NCBI GenBank assembly: GCA_023052935.1
Contig: CM041292.1
Span: 89,325,169-89,389,168 of the forward strand
Reading direction: 5' to 3'
From: Piezodorus guildinii
Taxonomy: Eukaryota; Arthropoda; Insecta; Hemiptera; Pentatomidae
Length of the DNA: 64,000 bases
Shown here: piece by piece, positions 33,001-44,372 of the stretch
Layout of the letters: the number at the start of each line of letters is the position of its first letter
How positions within the stretch are numbered: the first letter of the stretch is position 1
Translations under genes and position numbers: made by a program
Notes under the pieces: generated by a model
Told to the model about the DNA's origin: nothing
The model's database searches: none
Seen by the model: only the letters and a program-made list of their open reading frames with translations

Positions 33001-33769
33001 ACTAGGCGCTGGAGCTGGAGTTGTGAGTGAGGCCCAAGTTAACATGTTTGCCCTCCCTTCTATATCGAGTAGCTATACCGCCGAAGTAACTGCCATCCTC
33101 CAGTCCCTCCTTCTTCGCCAGCAATCTTCCTCTCAAGTAATCATATGCACCGATTCCCTCTCCACTCTCTCCTCTATCCGTAACATATATTCCTCTGACT
33201 ACCTCATCCAAAGAATTCATACCACACTTGCATCCTTTTCCTCCCGGGTCAACATTGTTTTCTTCTGGGTTCCAGGACATTGTGGGATCTTGGGGAACGA
33301 TCGGGCTGATTTAGCGGCACGTCATGCGGTTTCCGAGGGTCTTGTACTTCAAGGTGTGAACCTGCGTGACCTTGTCATTTCAATTCGATCAAGCATACTG
33401 GGTTGCTGGCAGCGGGAGTGGGTGGCCCTCGGGAACAACAAGCTTCGCCTTATTCGGCCCCGTGTTGGCCCTTGGGGGTCCTCCTGCCGGCCGTCTCGAC
33501 GCGAAGAGGTTGTGCTCGCGCGACTTCGTAGAGGACACTCTTGGTTGACCCACGGTTATCTCATGGCCCGTGGACATCCGCCTCTCTGTCAATCATGTCA
33601 GGTTCCTCTCTCAATACTCCACATCCTCACAGAATGCCGACAATATACCGCTTCACGTATTCTTTTCAACCTCCCCACCGATCTTTCGCTTCTTCTCTCT
33701 GATTCCTCTCCTCATATAAATAACATCATTCGCTTCCTAAAGTCACACCACCTTTACTCTCAGATCTAA
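30091..33769 (+). pseudogene. I-group LINE ORF2: endonuclease, reverse transcriptase, RNase H, heavily frameshifted
   Basis: The reconstructed order across several frames is endonuclease (FLQWNVNGI, VCIQETHLKTS, LLGDFNAHNQAWGS, GSDHFPVYI), reverse transcriptase (LVPGWAP-type start lost; RPISLTSILCKIYERLIANR region, then LLDVEKAFVRVW, GVPQGVS), YLGVTFDSHLSWGPHI and RNase H in the intact 343-codon frame 32738-33769 (YYTDGSRGELGAGAG, AEVTAILQSL, IICTDSLSTLSS, WVPGHCGILGNDRADLA). A C-terminal finger-like ...CQSCQVPLSILHILTECRQY... block follows. At least about ten indels plus stops (first TAA within ~20 codons) rule out function. Confidence 0.88.
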
Positions 33770-33885
33770 ACTATACTCTCACTCTACTCCTATTAGCATG
33801 TAACCATGTGTCTAACGGTGTAAAGGGAACATGACCCTGGTGGTTGTCGCCTCGAAAAAAAAAAAAAAAAAAAAAGAATTATAAA

Positions 33886-34198
33886 ATATCATGGCCATTT
33901 GTACGTTGTAGTAAATAGACGATAATATATTTTTCATTTCTCTAATTACTCAAGTCATTCGTTTTGGTCATGGTAGCAAGAGCATAATCTAGAACAAATT
34001 CATTAATTCTAATTCACTTTTGTTCATTTTAACCGTTTTTAATTGCTTGCCTGACGGAAGCAGCATCAGCATTATATATTTGAACTTGATTTCGCAAGTT
34101 TGTATTGTACCTTCAGCGTAAAGTTTTAATGATTTAAAATGCTTTCTTCATTTAAAGAGGAGTGATATAGTTCATTATACGAGTAGGGTATTGTGCCC
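33886..34198. other. AT-rich non-coding stretch
   Basis: Flank of the I-group LINE. Nothing recognisable. Confidence 0.5.
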
Positions 34199-34287
34199 TA
34201 ACGGCCGTTGGCCTTGAAACAGTACGAATCTCTATATGTACTCAGCCCAAGACTCTTCATGGGTTGTAGTGGCACAGGTTATTTTTT
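34199..34287 (+). repeat. SINE A 3' fragment
   Basis: Plus-oriented 3' end only: acggccgttggccttgaaac and catgggttgtagtggcacag followed by a short T run. Confidence 0.7.
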
Positions 34288-34519
34288 TAAAAATATTATT
34301 AACTAGTCAGTCTCATTCGATAACTGTACTATACTAAGCAATTAAAATATTTAATGTGTTGTGTGCACTGAAAGAATAACAAACAAAACATTCCAAGCTG
34401 TATCAAATCATTTCTGTCACTGGCCAGTCATTATTTCAAAGTTGATTCGATCTTGATACTAATCGTGTCAGGCATTCATATTATCCAATAGCCATTCACG
34501 ATCGGGTAGTTCCTTTTAC

Positions 34520-34618
34520 CGTTTGCAGGTGGACCAGCTGTAGAAAGTCAGTTCCGATTCTTATTGGTCTGTTGTGAAACTTGAAAAAAGTGTGATCTGA
34601 GTCAGAGATAATAAATAC
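34520..34618 (-). CDS. Candidate internal exon of an unknown gene (speculative)
   Basis: A 99-base minus-strand frame of 33 codons with phase 0 at both ends. The acceptor lies after a T-rich tract (ttattttttttctgaaccga, then g) and the donor is ACG|GTAAAA. The translation contains SDSDHTFFKFHNRPIRIG and ends DFLQLVHLQT. The composition looks protein-like, but I do not recognise the family and no partner exon was found. A frame of this length is not rare by chance. Confidence 0.22.
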
Positions 34619-34903
34619 CTCGGTTCAGAAAAAAAATAACAGAAATACTTTCTACCAAGATTTTGAAGCTTAACGAACACAACGCCTTCATTTACAGAAT
34701 GGTCGTCACACGTAGCTAAAATCAGGATACATGTTCAGCTAGTCTTTTAAGACTTTCGTGGCTAACAGATAGTGTGACATCTAAATATTAGTATGTTCTC
34801 TGAAGAAGTTTAAATTAAAAAAATATTAAGATTTGATTGCCTGTAACATATGCTCTCATTCATACGTATAGTGATCCACCATAGAAAATTAAGGCCATAT
34901 GTG

Positions 34904-35005
<102 letters not shown>

Positions 35006-35292
35006 GGATCACTTTTAGCTGTGTGGCTAGCATAGCAGTCTCCTAGGCCAAAGTCACGGGTTCAAACCCGCATGTGGTCCTAGGATTTTTTAATGGGAGT
35101 AAAAAATCATTAGTTACGTCGTCCTTGGGAGGGGACGTTAAAAGGGGGTCCCGAGCCTGTGCGATGTCAGGTACTCCTTAAAGATCCCTATTCTAATAAA
35201 ACCTGGTTAGGAAAAATTTAGGACTCCCACTGTAGCATCGTCCGATTAGCCACAGTAGCATAAAGTGGCGTTAAATAAATAAACAAACAAAT
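35006..35292 (+). mobile_element. SINE B, best full copy
   Basis: tRNA-like head with an A-box-like tagctgtgtggctagcatag and B box gggttcaaacccgcatgtgg. The body includes aggggacgttaaaag, cctgtgcgatgtcaggtact and agcatcgtccgattagcca. The 3' tail is gcgttaaataaataaacaa. No clear TSD because of the adjacent homopolymer. Confidence 0.82.
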
Positions 35293-35954
35293 TAACAAAG
35301 AAAATTAAGGAATGTATATAACTGCATTAGACAAATATCAAATATGTAGATATTTCTAGTACATTACTATTTTTAAATAACCATATAACTAATTATGCAA
35401 ATAATAATTATCATGGGCCTATAAAACTCATTTTCTTTTTTACCAAAGTAGATCTTAGTAAGTAAAGTTATCATACCACATATTTTTTTTTTTATATCAC
35501 TAATTAAAATATGTAGATTGACAATCAAGATATTTAACTGAACTAACTAAATGCAAATTAGTTAGAGTATAATAAGCTGGATGGACAGAAGAATATCATA
35601 CATTGAGCACTTGAATGATCTTTAACCCCTATCCTTAACAGCTCTATAGTGCCACATACAATGAGATGTTATAACACTTTTCTTGACAACTTCCTCCTAG
35701 TTCTTCGCATTTCATAACCAGAAGATTCAATGCGGTCTAATTTAGGTGACGTTATACAAGAGGACAGCATGAAAATCTCCACCACCAAGTCTGCGTAATG
35801 AGAGGAAGTAATTAACTGCATTCCTAAGGTCGGGTCTATTCCTCCATTTATTATACTCATGGTGGAAAAACTGGGTCAAAATTTAATAAAGATAGGATGA
35901 ACGATAAAGCTTTATGCTTGTATTTTGATAGTTCACTTTCATTTCTAGCAATAA
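35293..35954. other. AT-rich stretch with one short open frame
   Basis: A 63-codon minus-strand frame (35669-35860) begins at an ATG with a good context (ccaccatgag) and ends LSRKVL. No domain is recognised and no second exon found, so it is left as unassigned. Confidence 0.35.
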
Positions 35955-36357
35955 TAAATAAATACAAACCTTTCAAACCAAATTTTTAAGACTGACAACG
36001 AACTCACCACCTTATGTTTCAAACGATTCTCTTCATACCGATTTACGCATTCCGACTACAACAAACCACATTAGAATGACTTACAAACGATTTCACGACA
36101 AACTACATGGAAACATTACCAATTTGTTCAAAATATGGCTACAACTGACATCCCTGACATAACGGCGTAGACTGAAAAGGAGTTAGATCAGGAACCCCGT
36201 AGCCTAAAATAATAGTTCCTGTTTGAATGTCAGGAGGATGCACCACTGGGTGCTGTCACCCTCATGCCTAACCATGTCATGTCTCCTTGTTTATAAAATC
36301 CCATTTGCTTATTGTAAACATTTTACAGGTGCAAATAAAATCATTAAAAAAAAAAAA
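35955..36357 (+). pseudogene. LINE 3'-end remnant with poly(A) tail
   Basis: Broken frame with LTTNSPPYVSND, LHTDLRIPTT, YKRFHDKLHG and RRRLKRS, the C-terminal region of a Jockey-type ORF2. A short 3' UTR follows, with AATAAA near 36336 and an A run to 36357. Confidence 0.75.
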
Positions 36358-36774
36358 TCTAGCAATAAATCCTATTAGCTTTGTGTTCCGGCTTTGTTTT
36401 ATTCGATCGCTCTGGGATCGAAGTGATATTACAGAGTTTCTTTTTATTTTACATCATCATCCACCAACCGGCCAAGGCCTAATTACAAGCGCTAAATTAT
36501 AAAAAATCACATTACATTATATTAATTAAAATAATAATAATAATTGAAATTCAAACAAATAGGTAATGTACTACATACCAACTTAATTTATATTATGAAA
36601 AATAATTCTAAAAAAAAAATAATATTACAAAAAAGAAATGAAACGTTAAAAAACTAATCTAAATATACTCCTATAAAATTAATTATATTAAGGGGGAAAA
36701 GAGATAGAAACAGAAAGAAAAGGAAAACAAAAATAGAGAAAGAAATAAAAAAGAGAGAAAGAAAATACTAATAA
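36358..36774. other. AT- and purine-rich non-coding stretch
   Basis: Includes a purine-rich tract (gaaagaaaaggaaaacaaaa) near 36710-36765. No gene is supported. Confidence 0.45.
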
Positions 36775-37470
36775 TTTTTTAAAAATTTATTTATAGTAAT
36801 TTACAACTGTATTAAAGAACACAATAATTAAATATGAGGAATGAAAAAAAAATTCATGTAAATGTCTTGAGAAAGAACTACCCAGAGGTAGTAGCACTTC
36901 ACTAACCATTTTAACTCAGTAGATCCCGAGGCCACCTTCTTTTCAGTCGCCCTGGAGGGGGGATATCAGGGATATCCCAGGAAGATAAATTACGGACAAG
37001 TGGGTTTGTATGGGCAGGGAGTTTAGAATGAAAAGAGGAGTATCAATCACGAGCTATGTCTGCAAGAAATGGGATGTTATGGTCATTATGAAGGAGTTGA
37101 TTTGTAACGAAATAAGGGACATTCAGGATTTCGCGAAGGATTTAGGATTGTAAGGACTGGATGCGGGAGGAATTAGATGGTTTTGTAGAGCCCCAAAGCT
37201 CGATTCCATATGTCCAAATAGGTCTGATAATAGTGATGTTAATGAGTCTTTTGTAATATACTGGAAGTTTTGAACGTTTGTCTAGTAAGTGTTGTAGTAA
37301 TCGATATCTTCGAGCAGTTTCTTGTCGTTTCAGTCTTGTGTGAGGATTCCAAGTAAGGCGCTTGTCAAGATGGAGACCTAGGTATCGGATTTGCTCAACA
37401 GGAGTAAGGTAATGTTATTAAAGGATACTGGGGGGCAGGAACTCATCGGTTTGCGACGAAGGGTAAAAAT
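36775..37470 (-). pseudogene. 5'-truncated Jockey-type LINE copy
   Basis: Minus strand, from an RT C-terminal block (TLRRKPMSSCPP, corrupted YLG motif, then GHMESSFGALQN) to the C-terminus PP-RLKRRWPRDLL and a 3' UTR that matches the copy at 46726-47012 nearly base for base. Frameshifted throughout. Confidence 0.8.
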
Positions 37471-38145
37471 AATATTAATAAATAATAAATTTCTTTCTTA
37501 ACTATTCTTTATTTAGAACGGTATTCTTGGATTTTTGAAAAACGCTTCGAGTTTATCAATCGCTGATATACTGACTTACTAATCATCAGTATGTAAGGCC
37601 GTGCTTCTTTCCTTGAGAAAAAAGAAAAATAGCTTTTGATTGTCATAATGCATTATTTTTTATTCTTTATACCGATTAAATCTGGACTTAAAAGATAAAA
37701 ACAACTGAAACAAGGAAATGTAATCTTTATTATGGCATGCATTTCCTTCTGATGATTATACGAGTATGAAATTAATAATAAAGTAAGCTTGAATGAATAA
37801 TATGCATCATAAACAACATGTTAATATAAAATAATAAGAAAACAATAATAGCTAAATACCTTTATATATTGTATACATATGTATATTAGATATTTTTAAA
37901 TTTCTGCTCTGTAGCCATGATCTTATGATTAAATTATGCATTTTCTTTTATTGAAACATGACCTTAGTGTGTGTGAAATAAGACCTTAGTGTAAAACATG
38001 ATTGCGCAGGATTTTTTAATTTAGTTTTTTAATCAATACCCATAGCCCTTTCTACAGGAATTGTAGCATCAAATGTCGCTATGAATGTCATTGCTGCATC
38101 ATAGTTGTATTTCCCTTTATATGAGATTTCCCTTTATACCTCGTA
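37471..38145. other. AT-rich stretch, one short coding-like frame
   Basis: On the minus strand a 34-codon open frame ending at a TAA (38029-38031) reads KYNYDAAMTFIATFDATIP then VERAMGID. It resembles a terminal exon in composition but lacks a convincing acceptor. Confidence 0.3.
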
Positions 38146-38146
38146 T

Positions 38147-38202
<56 letters not shown>

Positions 38203-38218
38203 TATATATATATATATA
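38146..38218. repeat. (AT)n microsatellite
   Basis: AT dinucleotide tract with two interruptions. Confidence 0.95.
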
Positions 38219-38952
38219 GGGGAATGAGCTATGCTTTCTTTTATGTGCACCAGCGTTCAGAGTTTCAAAAATATGCTAAAAGATTATAGATTGCACTAGA
38301 ATAACAATTTAGATAATAAATAGATTGTTTTTTATTTTTGTTGTTTTGTTTTTTCCGATCCAGCATGCAGCTATAACTATAAAGTGAAATTAAATAGCTT
38401 TAAACCATACCTCTCTCAACACAATTATCTTCATTTGAACTAAGGAAAATTTATCTTATGCTTAGAAGGACAATAAGATAATTCTATTATTATTATTATT
38501 ATTAGTTAAATCTATGGTTTAAAATTTCCTACGATAGTCAAACTGAGCTTATGGTGTAGTAAAGCAGCAATATGACTGCTCAACCATATTCGAGTCTGAC
38601 CTCCAAAAAAAGGAAGGAGTTTGGCTGAGCTTTAACTTTATGGTAGTGTTGAAACGTAAACAAATAGTTTCAAGAGAAAAACATTTGACGGCTGGATTTA
38701 TCTGCAAATTAATTGGATTGAAATCATGTTGAACATTTATGTTTTCGTTTCTAAAAACGTAAATATAATTATATTAAGGCATTTGAGAAAAATATAATTT
38801 TTATCTTTGACAAAAATATATAAATTTTGTTACCAATCTTGTGCTATGGAGATATAATATAACTATGGAGTATCATAATGTTACGTAAGAAAATAGTTGA
38901 ATTTTTTAGTTTGATGACTTTTTTTTAAATCAATTATTCTTGTTGCAAACCA

Positions 38953-38994
<42 letters not shown>

Positions 38995-39505
38995 CAATGC
39001 TACCATTTAAGCCTAATCTATTATTAAGTATACACTCGTGTTATCTCCAGAAGGAAATGCATACTAGAATAAATATTTCCCTGTCTCAATCGTTTATAAT
39101 TTAAGTACAGACTTAACCACTACGGATATCAAATCAATATGCGAAGTTGCACAACATAGACATCTTTCTTTGCGGATAAAAAGAAAAATATTATTTATCA
39201 GAATGCTAGGTTAGTTGCATATCTTATAAGGAATTGAAGCAATAACTGCGAGCGGAAGTAGGATCTGTCATTGATTGAGTGAAATGTTTGTACATGCAGA
39301 GAAATTTTCTTACTTCTCCATTATTACATAACTAGTTATGACCAGCAAAACCAATAAAAAACTGCATAAAGATAATATCCGTTTTTAATGAAAAAGTAAA
39401 TTACTTTCTTGTTGAAAGTGACCATTCAATAATTACTCTTTAAATATCTCATTTAGGAGTCAGAAAACCATTGATTGGTAATAGATTAATTTATATATAT
39501 ATATA
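38219..39505. other. AT-rich stretch with a T homopolymer
   Basis: Contains a T run of about 35 bases (38960-38994). No gene or named repeat was recognised. Confidence 0.5.
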
Positions 39506-39867
39506 TTGGGTTGAAAAATAAGTCCGTAACATTTTTCAATATCTCAATTTCTCTCTATGTGTTTATAAAATAAATGGTAAATAATGTTTACATAATCTAA
39601 AACAAGGATTAGTTAAGGTGCTTTTATACATCTGTTTCAGCCGGGATCCCTTACCTTCGACCGGTATTCTGCTTGCTCAAAATTGAGGAGAACGAAATTC
39701 ATTATCGTCATTTAATGATTTTTTATTTCTGAAAAAGAAAATCCCCTGTACTGACCGTTGATAAAATTTGAAGAGTGCATGGCGATGAGGCCTTAGGAGA
39801 AAGTACCGTCCATCAGGAATTGCTCGGTTTAGAACCGGAAATTTTGACTTGAACTTAATTTTACAAC

Positions 39868-39871
<4 letters not shown>
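39506..39871 (+). mobile_element. Decayed mariner-like element with imperfect inverted ends
   Basis: Starts ttgggttgaaaaataagtcc and ends with the inverse of ttgggttgtaaaattaagtt, bounded by TA at 39504-39505 and 39872-39873. Inside, a plus-strand frame with stops reads EIHYRHLMIFYF, KSPVLTVDKI and VHGDEALGEST, which resembles the N-terminus of a mariner transposase. At 366 bp, most of the transposase is gone. Confidence 0.7.

Positions 39872-39899
<28 letters not shown>
39872..39899. repeat. (AT)n microsatellite
   Basis: Short AT tract between the mariner remnant and a SINE C. Confidence 0.9.
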
Positions 39900-39903
<4 letters not shown>

Positions 39904-39912
39904 TTATTTTAT

Positions 39913-40084
39913 TTTTTCTCAGAGGCTCGACATGCAGTCTAGGCCCTTGTCCTTGCGGTGTAATCTGCTGGGAGAATACACACCCGTTACTCGATGAAAT
40001 GTTTTGTAGGGTTGGATCATCACTCCCTACGCATATTTTAGTGAGTGGCCACCATTTGCTGACAAATCTCACATACCACGGTCT
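39913..40084 (-). repeat. SINE C, partial, inverted relative to its neighbour
   Basis: Minus-oriented 3' two thirds of SINE C. It contains agaggctcgacatgcag, gcggtgtaatctgctggg and agggttggatcatcactcc. Its sequence is complementary to the plus copy at 40151-40435. Confidence 0.8.
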
Positions 40085-40103
40085 CCTCGTTTGTGATATA
40101 TTT

Positions 40104-40106
<3 letters not shown>

Positions 40107-40149
<43 letters not shown>
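40107..40149. repeat. (AT)n microsatellite between inverted SINE C copies
   Basis: AT tract with one TTAT break. It is the spacer of the inverted pair. Confidence 0.92.
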
Positions 40150-40150
<1 letters not shown>

Positions 40151-40151
<1 letters not shown>

Positions 40152-40435
40152 CCTGGGGCGCTAGTCTTCCACGCCAAAGGTTGTGAGTTAGAATAGCAGT
40201 CCAGCATAGCAGGTACTTTTTCAAGCATTTAATCAATGGGGATTCACACACAGCCTATGCTCCGGGTGTGTAAGACCCGTCAGCTAAATGGTGCCCACTC
40301 ACGAAAATAGGCGTTGGGAGTGATGATCCTACCCTACAAAAAATTTGATTGAGTAACGCGTGTGTATTCTCCCAGCAGATTACACCGCAAGGCAAGGCCC
40401 TACACGGCCTGTCGAGCCTCTGAAAAAAAAAAAAA
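40151..40435 (+). mobile_element. SINE C, near-complete copy with poly(A)
   Basis: The head region (ccctggggcgctagtcttc, then ccaaaggttgtgagttagaa) corresponds to a tRNA-like head, clearer in the 59-kb copy. The body ends ggcctgtcgagcctctg and a short A run. Confidence 0.78.
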
Positions 40436-41163
40436 GTATATAGAATAGAATAGAATAGATATATATTTTAAAATATATATATATATTTTGTTAATTATTA
40501 ATTCCTATTAATTTTGCATCCACATTTAAATTAATTTAGTCATCTGGTACAAAAGTTGTTAACTTATATAATTTAAATCTTTGACAAGTATAAGTATTTT
40601 ATTTTTACGTACGTTTATCACTCGTTTTTCTTAATCGATTGGTCAAGCTGTGAAACCTATTAAAATATAGGATTCTAGAAGACTTAAGAAAAACTGTGAT
40701 ATTAACTTCTTTTCTTTGCTGGGATTCCGCAAACCTCACTTGCATTAATTAGCTCTAAAAGCATTAAACGCTGAGATGTATATATGCTATTCCTGTAAAT
40801 TCTGGATTGCCTTGAATATTGAATAGAATAGTTCAACGCCATAGGAGGTCGTACCTTAATTTCAGGTACAAATTCTAGTTTTTTGCTGGTGCACTATACA
40901 TTTTAAATTAATGAAAGGTAATTTTTATTCAGAGACAATTGTCACCTAAAAATAAAGTTCAATGGGAAAAACAGACGTCCAGTTTGCATGGCTTCATTTA
41001 GTATAATCAATTATCTAGTCAGCAAATGATTATCAGATATATAAAATCAAAATAAAGACAAGATACAAATAGAACAGATGACAACTTCGAATGAATTTAT
41101 CTGCTTATAGTTTAGTCAAGACATATTGCATGCGCGGAAGATTGATCTTTGAGGAGGTGGATA
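40436..41163. other. AT-rich non-coding stretch
   Basis: Includes a small (AGAAT)n-like run at 40441-40460. No gene was recognised. Confidence 0.5.
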
Positions 41164-41310
41164 ATGCAATGGTTATCGAATGTAGTTAGAGATGCTTTCT
41201 TACAGACAAAGGTGGGTAACGAGTTCGAAAATTTGGTAGAACGTATGATGAAGGACTTTTCAAAGGAGTTCTTTGAGAGGGTATATACAAATCTTTATTC
41301 TGGTTCTTAA
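41164..41310 (+). CDS. Short open frame of 48 codons, possible exon or gene fragment
   Basis: Begins ATG and ends TAA. The translation is amphipathic and rich in Glu, Lys and Phe (NEFENLVERMMKDFSKEFFE), unlike the low-complexity background. A possible acceptor (tttcttacag) and donor (AGG|GTATAT) lie within it. Not recognised; may be chance or a remnant of an unknown element. Confidence 0.18.
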   Translation: MQWLSNVVRDAFLQTKVGNEFENLVERMMKDFSKEFFERVYTNLYSGS

Positions 41311-42377
41311 GAATGGGAATAAGAAGATGCCTAATTGGTTCTTCCTTTGGGATTCGGGTTAGAGCCACCGTTAACCAGAATAACTGTAAGAAATATGTGA
41401 TCGCCTGGAGAGGACGATAATAAATGTTATGAACCTTTTAATCAATATTTTACGCCTCATCTCGTTTTTTACCTGAGAGTCCTCCATAAATCTTCTTAGC
41501 ATCCAAAGACAAAGTAGGGAATATGAGAGAGGATACTGGAAGACTTGAAGAGAATTCGGGAAATTCCTTTAGAAGTATTATCTGTATCCTACTGTTCCAT
41601 GCTGCTTATTTATTTATATATTTTTTATATTATAGCACAAAACAACGTGGCTAATAATGCCAGGCACATTTAAAATCATAATTCAATATTTAAGACCCTA
41701 GAAGATAAGAGAAAAATAAAAATTCACACACTGTTAACCTATCTATGTATTAATATATATGTGATTAAAAATAAATAAATGTGTTTTAATAAAAAATCAT
41801 TTCATTAATTCTTCTATAATTATGAATCTTTAGCATAATTTTTTAACATTTGCTTCTGAGACTAGGGGTGATTCGCTCCTCTAAATGTGATGTATTAAAT
41901 GATAATGAATGGAAATCAATATGTGATGTAAACCGCATGAGAATCAGTTTGATTACTTGAATTGGGTTTTGGGGCAATCGAAAGTGTTAACTCATCTGTG
42001 TGTATAGATTTTCCTATATTCTGTGAATATCTCTTTTTATATTAAGCAGACTATCGAATTATCAGCTCTGGTATCAATGTCTACTTTGGAGAGAACGGAT
42101 ATCAAACGATGTTTACATACAATCCAAGTCAACCAAAATATTTTTTGCTGTACTTCTTTCGTATTCAACCTATGCGGCCGTTTAGACATTCAAAGATAAA
42201 GAGTGTTTTTTGTTTTCTTAATGGGAGCAATTCTTTCGATATGAATATGCTTCACCTGCGGTAGATGCGCCTTGTGGTTTTTTAACAGTTTATTTCTTAT
42301 TTTATGGCTTTTAGGTTTCTTGGATAGTGTTCCATATTTCTTTCTTCCTTTTTTGTTTATTTATTTTTCTTTACATT

Positions 42378-42383
<6 letters not shown>
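41311..42383. other. AT-rich stretch
   Basis: No supported gene. A plus-strand frame of about 50 codons between roughly 41526 and 41675 reads through a hydrophobic segment, not identified. Confidence 0.4.
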
Positions 42384-42449
<66 letters not shown>

Positions 42450-42486
42450 GATATATGTGTGTGTGTGTGTGTGTGTGGGTGTGTGT
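42384..42486. repeat. Compound (AT)n-(GT)n microsatellite
   Basis: AT tract to ~42451, followed by GT repeats to ~42486. Confidence 0.95.
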
Positions 42487-42494
42487 ATTTCTAT

Positions 42495-42722
42495 AACCCA
42501 TGCAGAATCTTGGATTCAGTACGTGCATTGAGCTGATTCGACAGATCAATCTCAGCCCCCAGATTTTCCCATTTTTTTTTGGTACCCACCCGCTTTATAG
42601 AAGCGTTTACCCCAGGATCGCCTCACAGCTGAAATAATAAAGTTAATAATATTCTATCAAAGCTGTAATTCGAACCTAGAACACGGAGAACAGTAGACTA
42701 GTTCTCTATCTATCCTATTAGG
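42495..42722 (-). repeat. SINE A, diverged full-body copy
   Basis: Minus-oriented: body from acccatgcagaatcttgg to the head with B-box-like gtaattcgaacctagaacac and a decayed A-box region near 42710. Confidence 0.72.
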
Positions 42723-44254
42723 TATAAAATAGATTTTGTACTAGTTAGCTTTGGAGGATAACGAATAATTGACTAATTAATTCGTCGATATTAGTCTGAA
42801 ATAGTAAACTATTTCCATATTAAAGGGACAAAAAGTGGTAAATTAATTCAAAAGGTTCTTTTAGAGTAGCCGAATCTCGGTCCAAAACAAGATCTCATTA
42901 TGACGGTTTCTTGAGTTATCAGCTTCAGAACATGCTGAGTACTAAACTCGTTTCTGGCTGAGGTGACAGCTGCTATTAGCACACAGCGAATTCACGGCGA
43001 TTCTATTTTTTTATAAATGGGTTTTTTTTTTTTTTTGTTTTTTTCTGAACATATCTGATTAAAACGTAGTCTTTTAAGCAACAAAAGTTACTCGTGTTGT
43101 TAGAACAAAAAATATATAATAACAAAAAAAAACTTAAGACGGCTGATTGTTACCATAGGCAGAAAAGGGAGAAAGTAGAGACCGCTTTGTTAATATTTGT
43201 TTATATATTTTTTTTTAATGAAGTGGAGAACAATTTTGGGGCTGATTATGTTGTTTTTTAACAGTTCTCAAGTCCATTAAAAACCTCTCATAATCAACTG
43301 CTAATGAAATTCAATGATATCAATGTCAAGGAGATTAAGCAACAAAAACCTACGATAAATATGCCCATAAAGTAGTTTTAGTCAATTTTTTTGAAAAAAT
43401 GAATTAATCACTTATTTTACACGGCATTTGTTTAAACTAAATATATTCAATGTGATTTTTACCATATCGTAAAAAATGAAAGTTTAGATAATGGTTGTAA
43501 TTTGTACGTTATACAGAATTTATTTAGTGTTAATTATGAAAGTGGTCTAAGTCAAAAATTGAAATAAATTATATAACCTAACATTGAAACTAATCATGGT
43601 GGTATTTAATTTATATATTATATTTTACAAATATGTCAAGACTTTATTGTAAATTTAGAAACTTCAGAAATAATGCAGACCGAAAAATATAAAGAAAGAA
43701 AACCGGCAAGGAATGAAAAACCGGCACTAAAAATCGGAAAAGTCAAGATAAATAATGGCAAAGAATACACGACAAAAAATATTACAACCACTCAAAATAA
43801 TAGCAAAAAGTAATAGCTTACAGTGATGCTTGTTTAGGAAAAATTGTAACAGTGAAGTAGCATTGACGTGGATGGAAATTGCTCAGTCATTCAATAATCA
43901 TATTAAAAAAGTAGACCACAAATTGTTGGTATATATGGTATACCACAAACATTAAAATATTTATAAATAAAAACCTTATTTCTGTCAGAAACACAGGTTC
44001 AAAGTTTGTCATGTTTTCAATACTTCTCGTTTATATTCAATCAACATACAAATAATCAATATAAAATAAGAGTTCATTGATTCGTATATTTTAACAATAA
44101 CTGGAGCTGTACATCTATAATCTCAACATCACTGAGCTGGAACGGCCATACAATACTTCCTCGATAGGTAGGTGATTACGGGGTAAGGAGAGTGGAAGTG
44201 GTAGCGACCCAGGAGAGCACCTTTCCTTCCAGATAGGAAATTAATACACAACAC
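42723..44254. other. AT-rich non-coding stretch
   Basis: No gene is supported. A 47-codon minus-strand frame (about 42840-42985) has no recognisable domain. Confidence 0.42.
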
Positions 44255-44372
44255 AATGAAAGGGATTGCGGTACCCGACTGTCCATGTAACCAGTCTTAT
44301 CGTCTCCCGTCATATCCAAACATTCCCTATTGTCACTCGCTTCCTAAAATCTTAAGATTCATTTAAAAAAAA
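44255..44372 (+). pseudogene. Possible I-group LINE 3' tail
   Basis: Encodes VTRFLKS-like residues just before a stop, with an A run (44365-44374), resembling the C-terminal FLKSHHL block of the I-group LINE at 33.7 kb. Very short. Confidence 0.4.

Larger units (their letters stand above)
27911..33885 (+). mobile_element. I-group LINE with RNase H, full-length insertion but coding region broken
   Basis: About 5.95 kb flanked by the 12-mer aagaattataaa (27911-27922 and 33874-33885, the latter merging with the poly(A)). It comprises a GC-rich 5' UTR of about 500 bases starting ccccgtagggggaagtgg, ORF1 with zinc knuckles, ORF2 with endonuclease, reverse transcriptase and RNase H, a short 3' UTR and a poly(A) tail (33856-33875). 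The RNase H and the type of ORF1 point to the I group. Many frameshifts make it inactive. Its base composition is clearly richer in GC than the surrounding DNA, especially the 5' UTR. Confidence 0.9.

Noticed and set aside
35669..35860. 63-codon minus-strand frame with a good start context
   Set aside because: No domain, no splice partner, no supporting neighbour. Kept only as a remark in the stretch annotation.
38029..38133. 34-codon minus-strand frame resembling a terminal exon
   Set aside because: No good acceptor and too short to judge; recorded only in the stretch annotation.
42272..42549. Open frames with IYIYIY or THTHTH runs over microsatellites (also 39849-40251, 44615-45001, 56416-56610, 58232-58426)
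   Set aside because: They are translations of AT and GT dinucleotide tracts without any independent coding signal.
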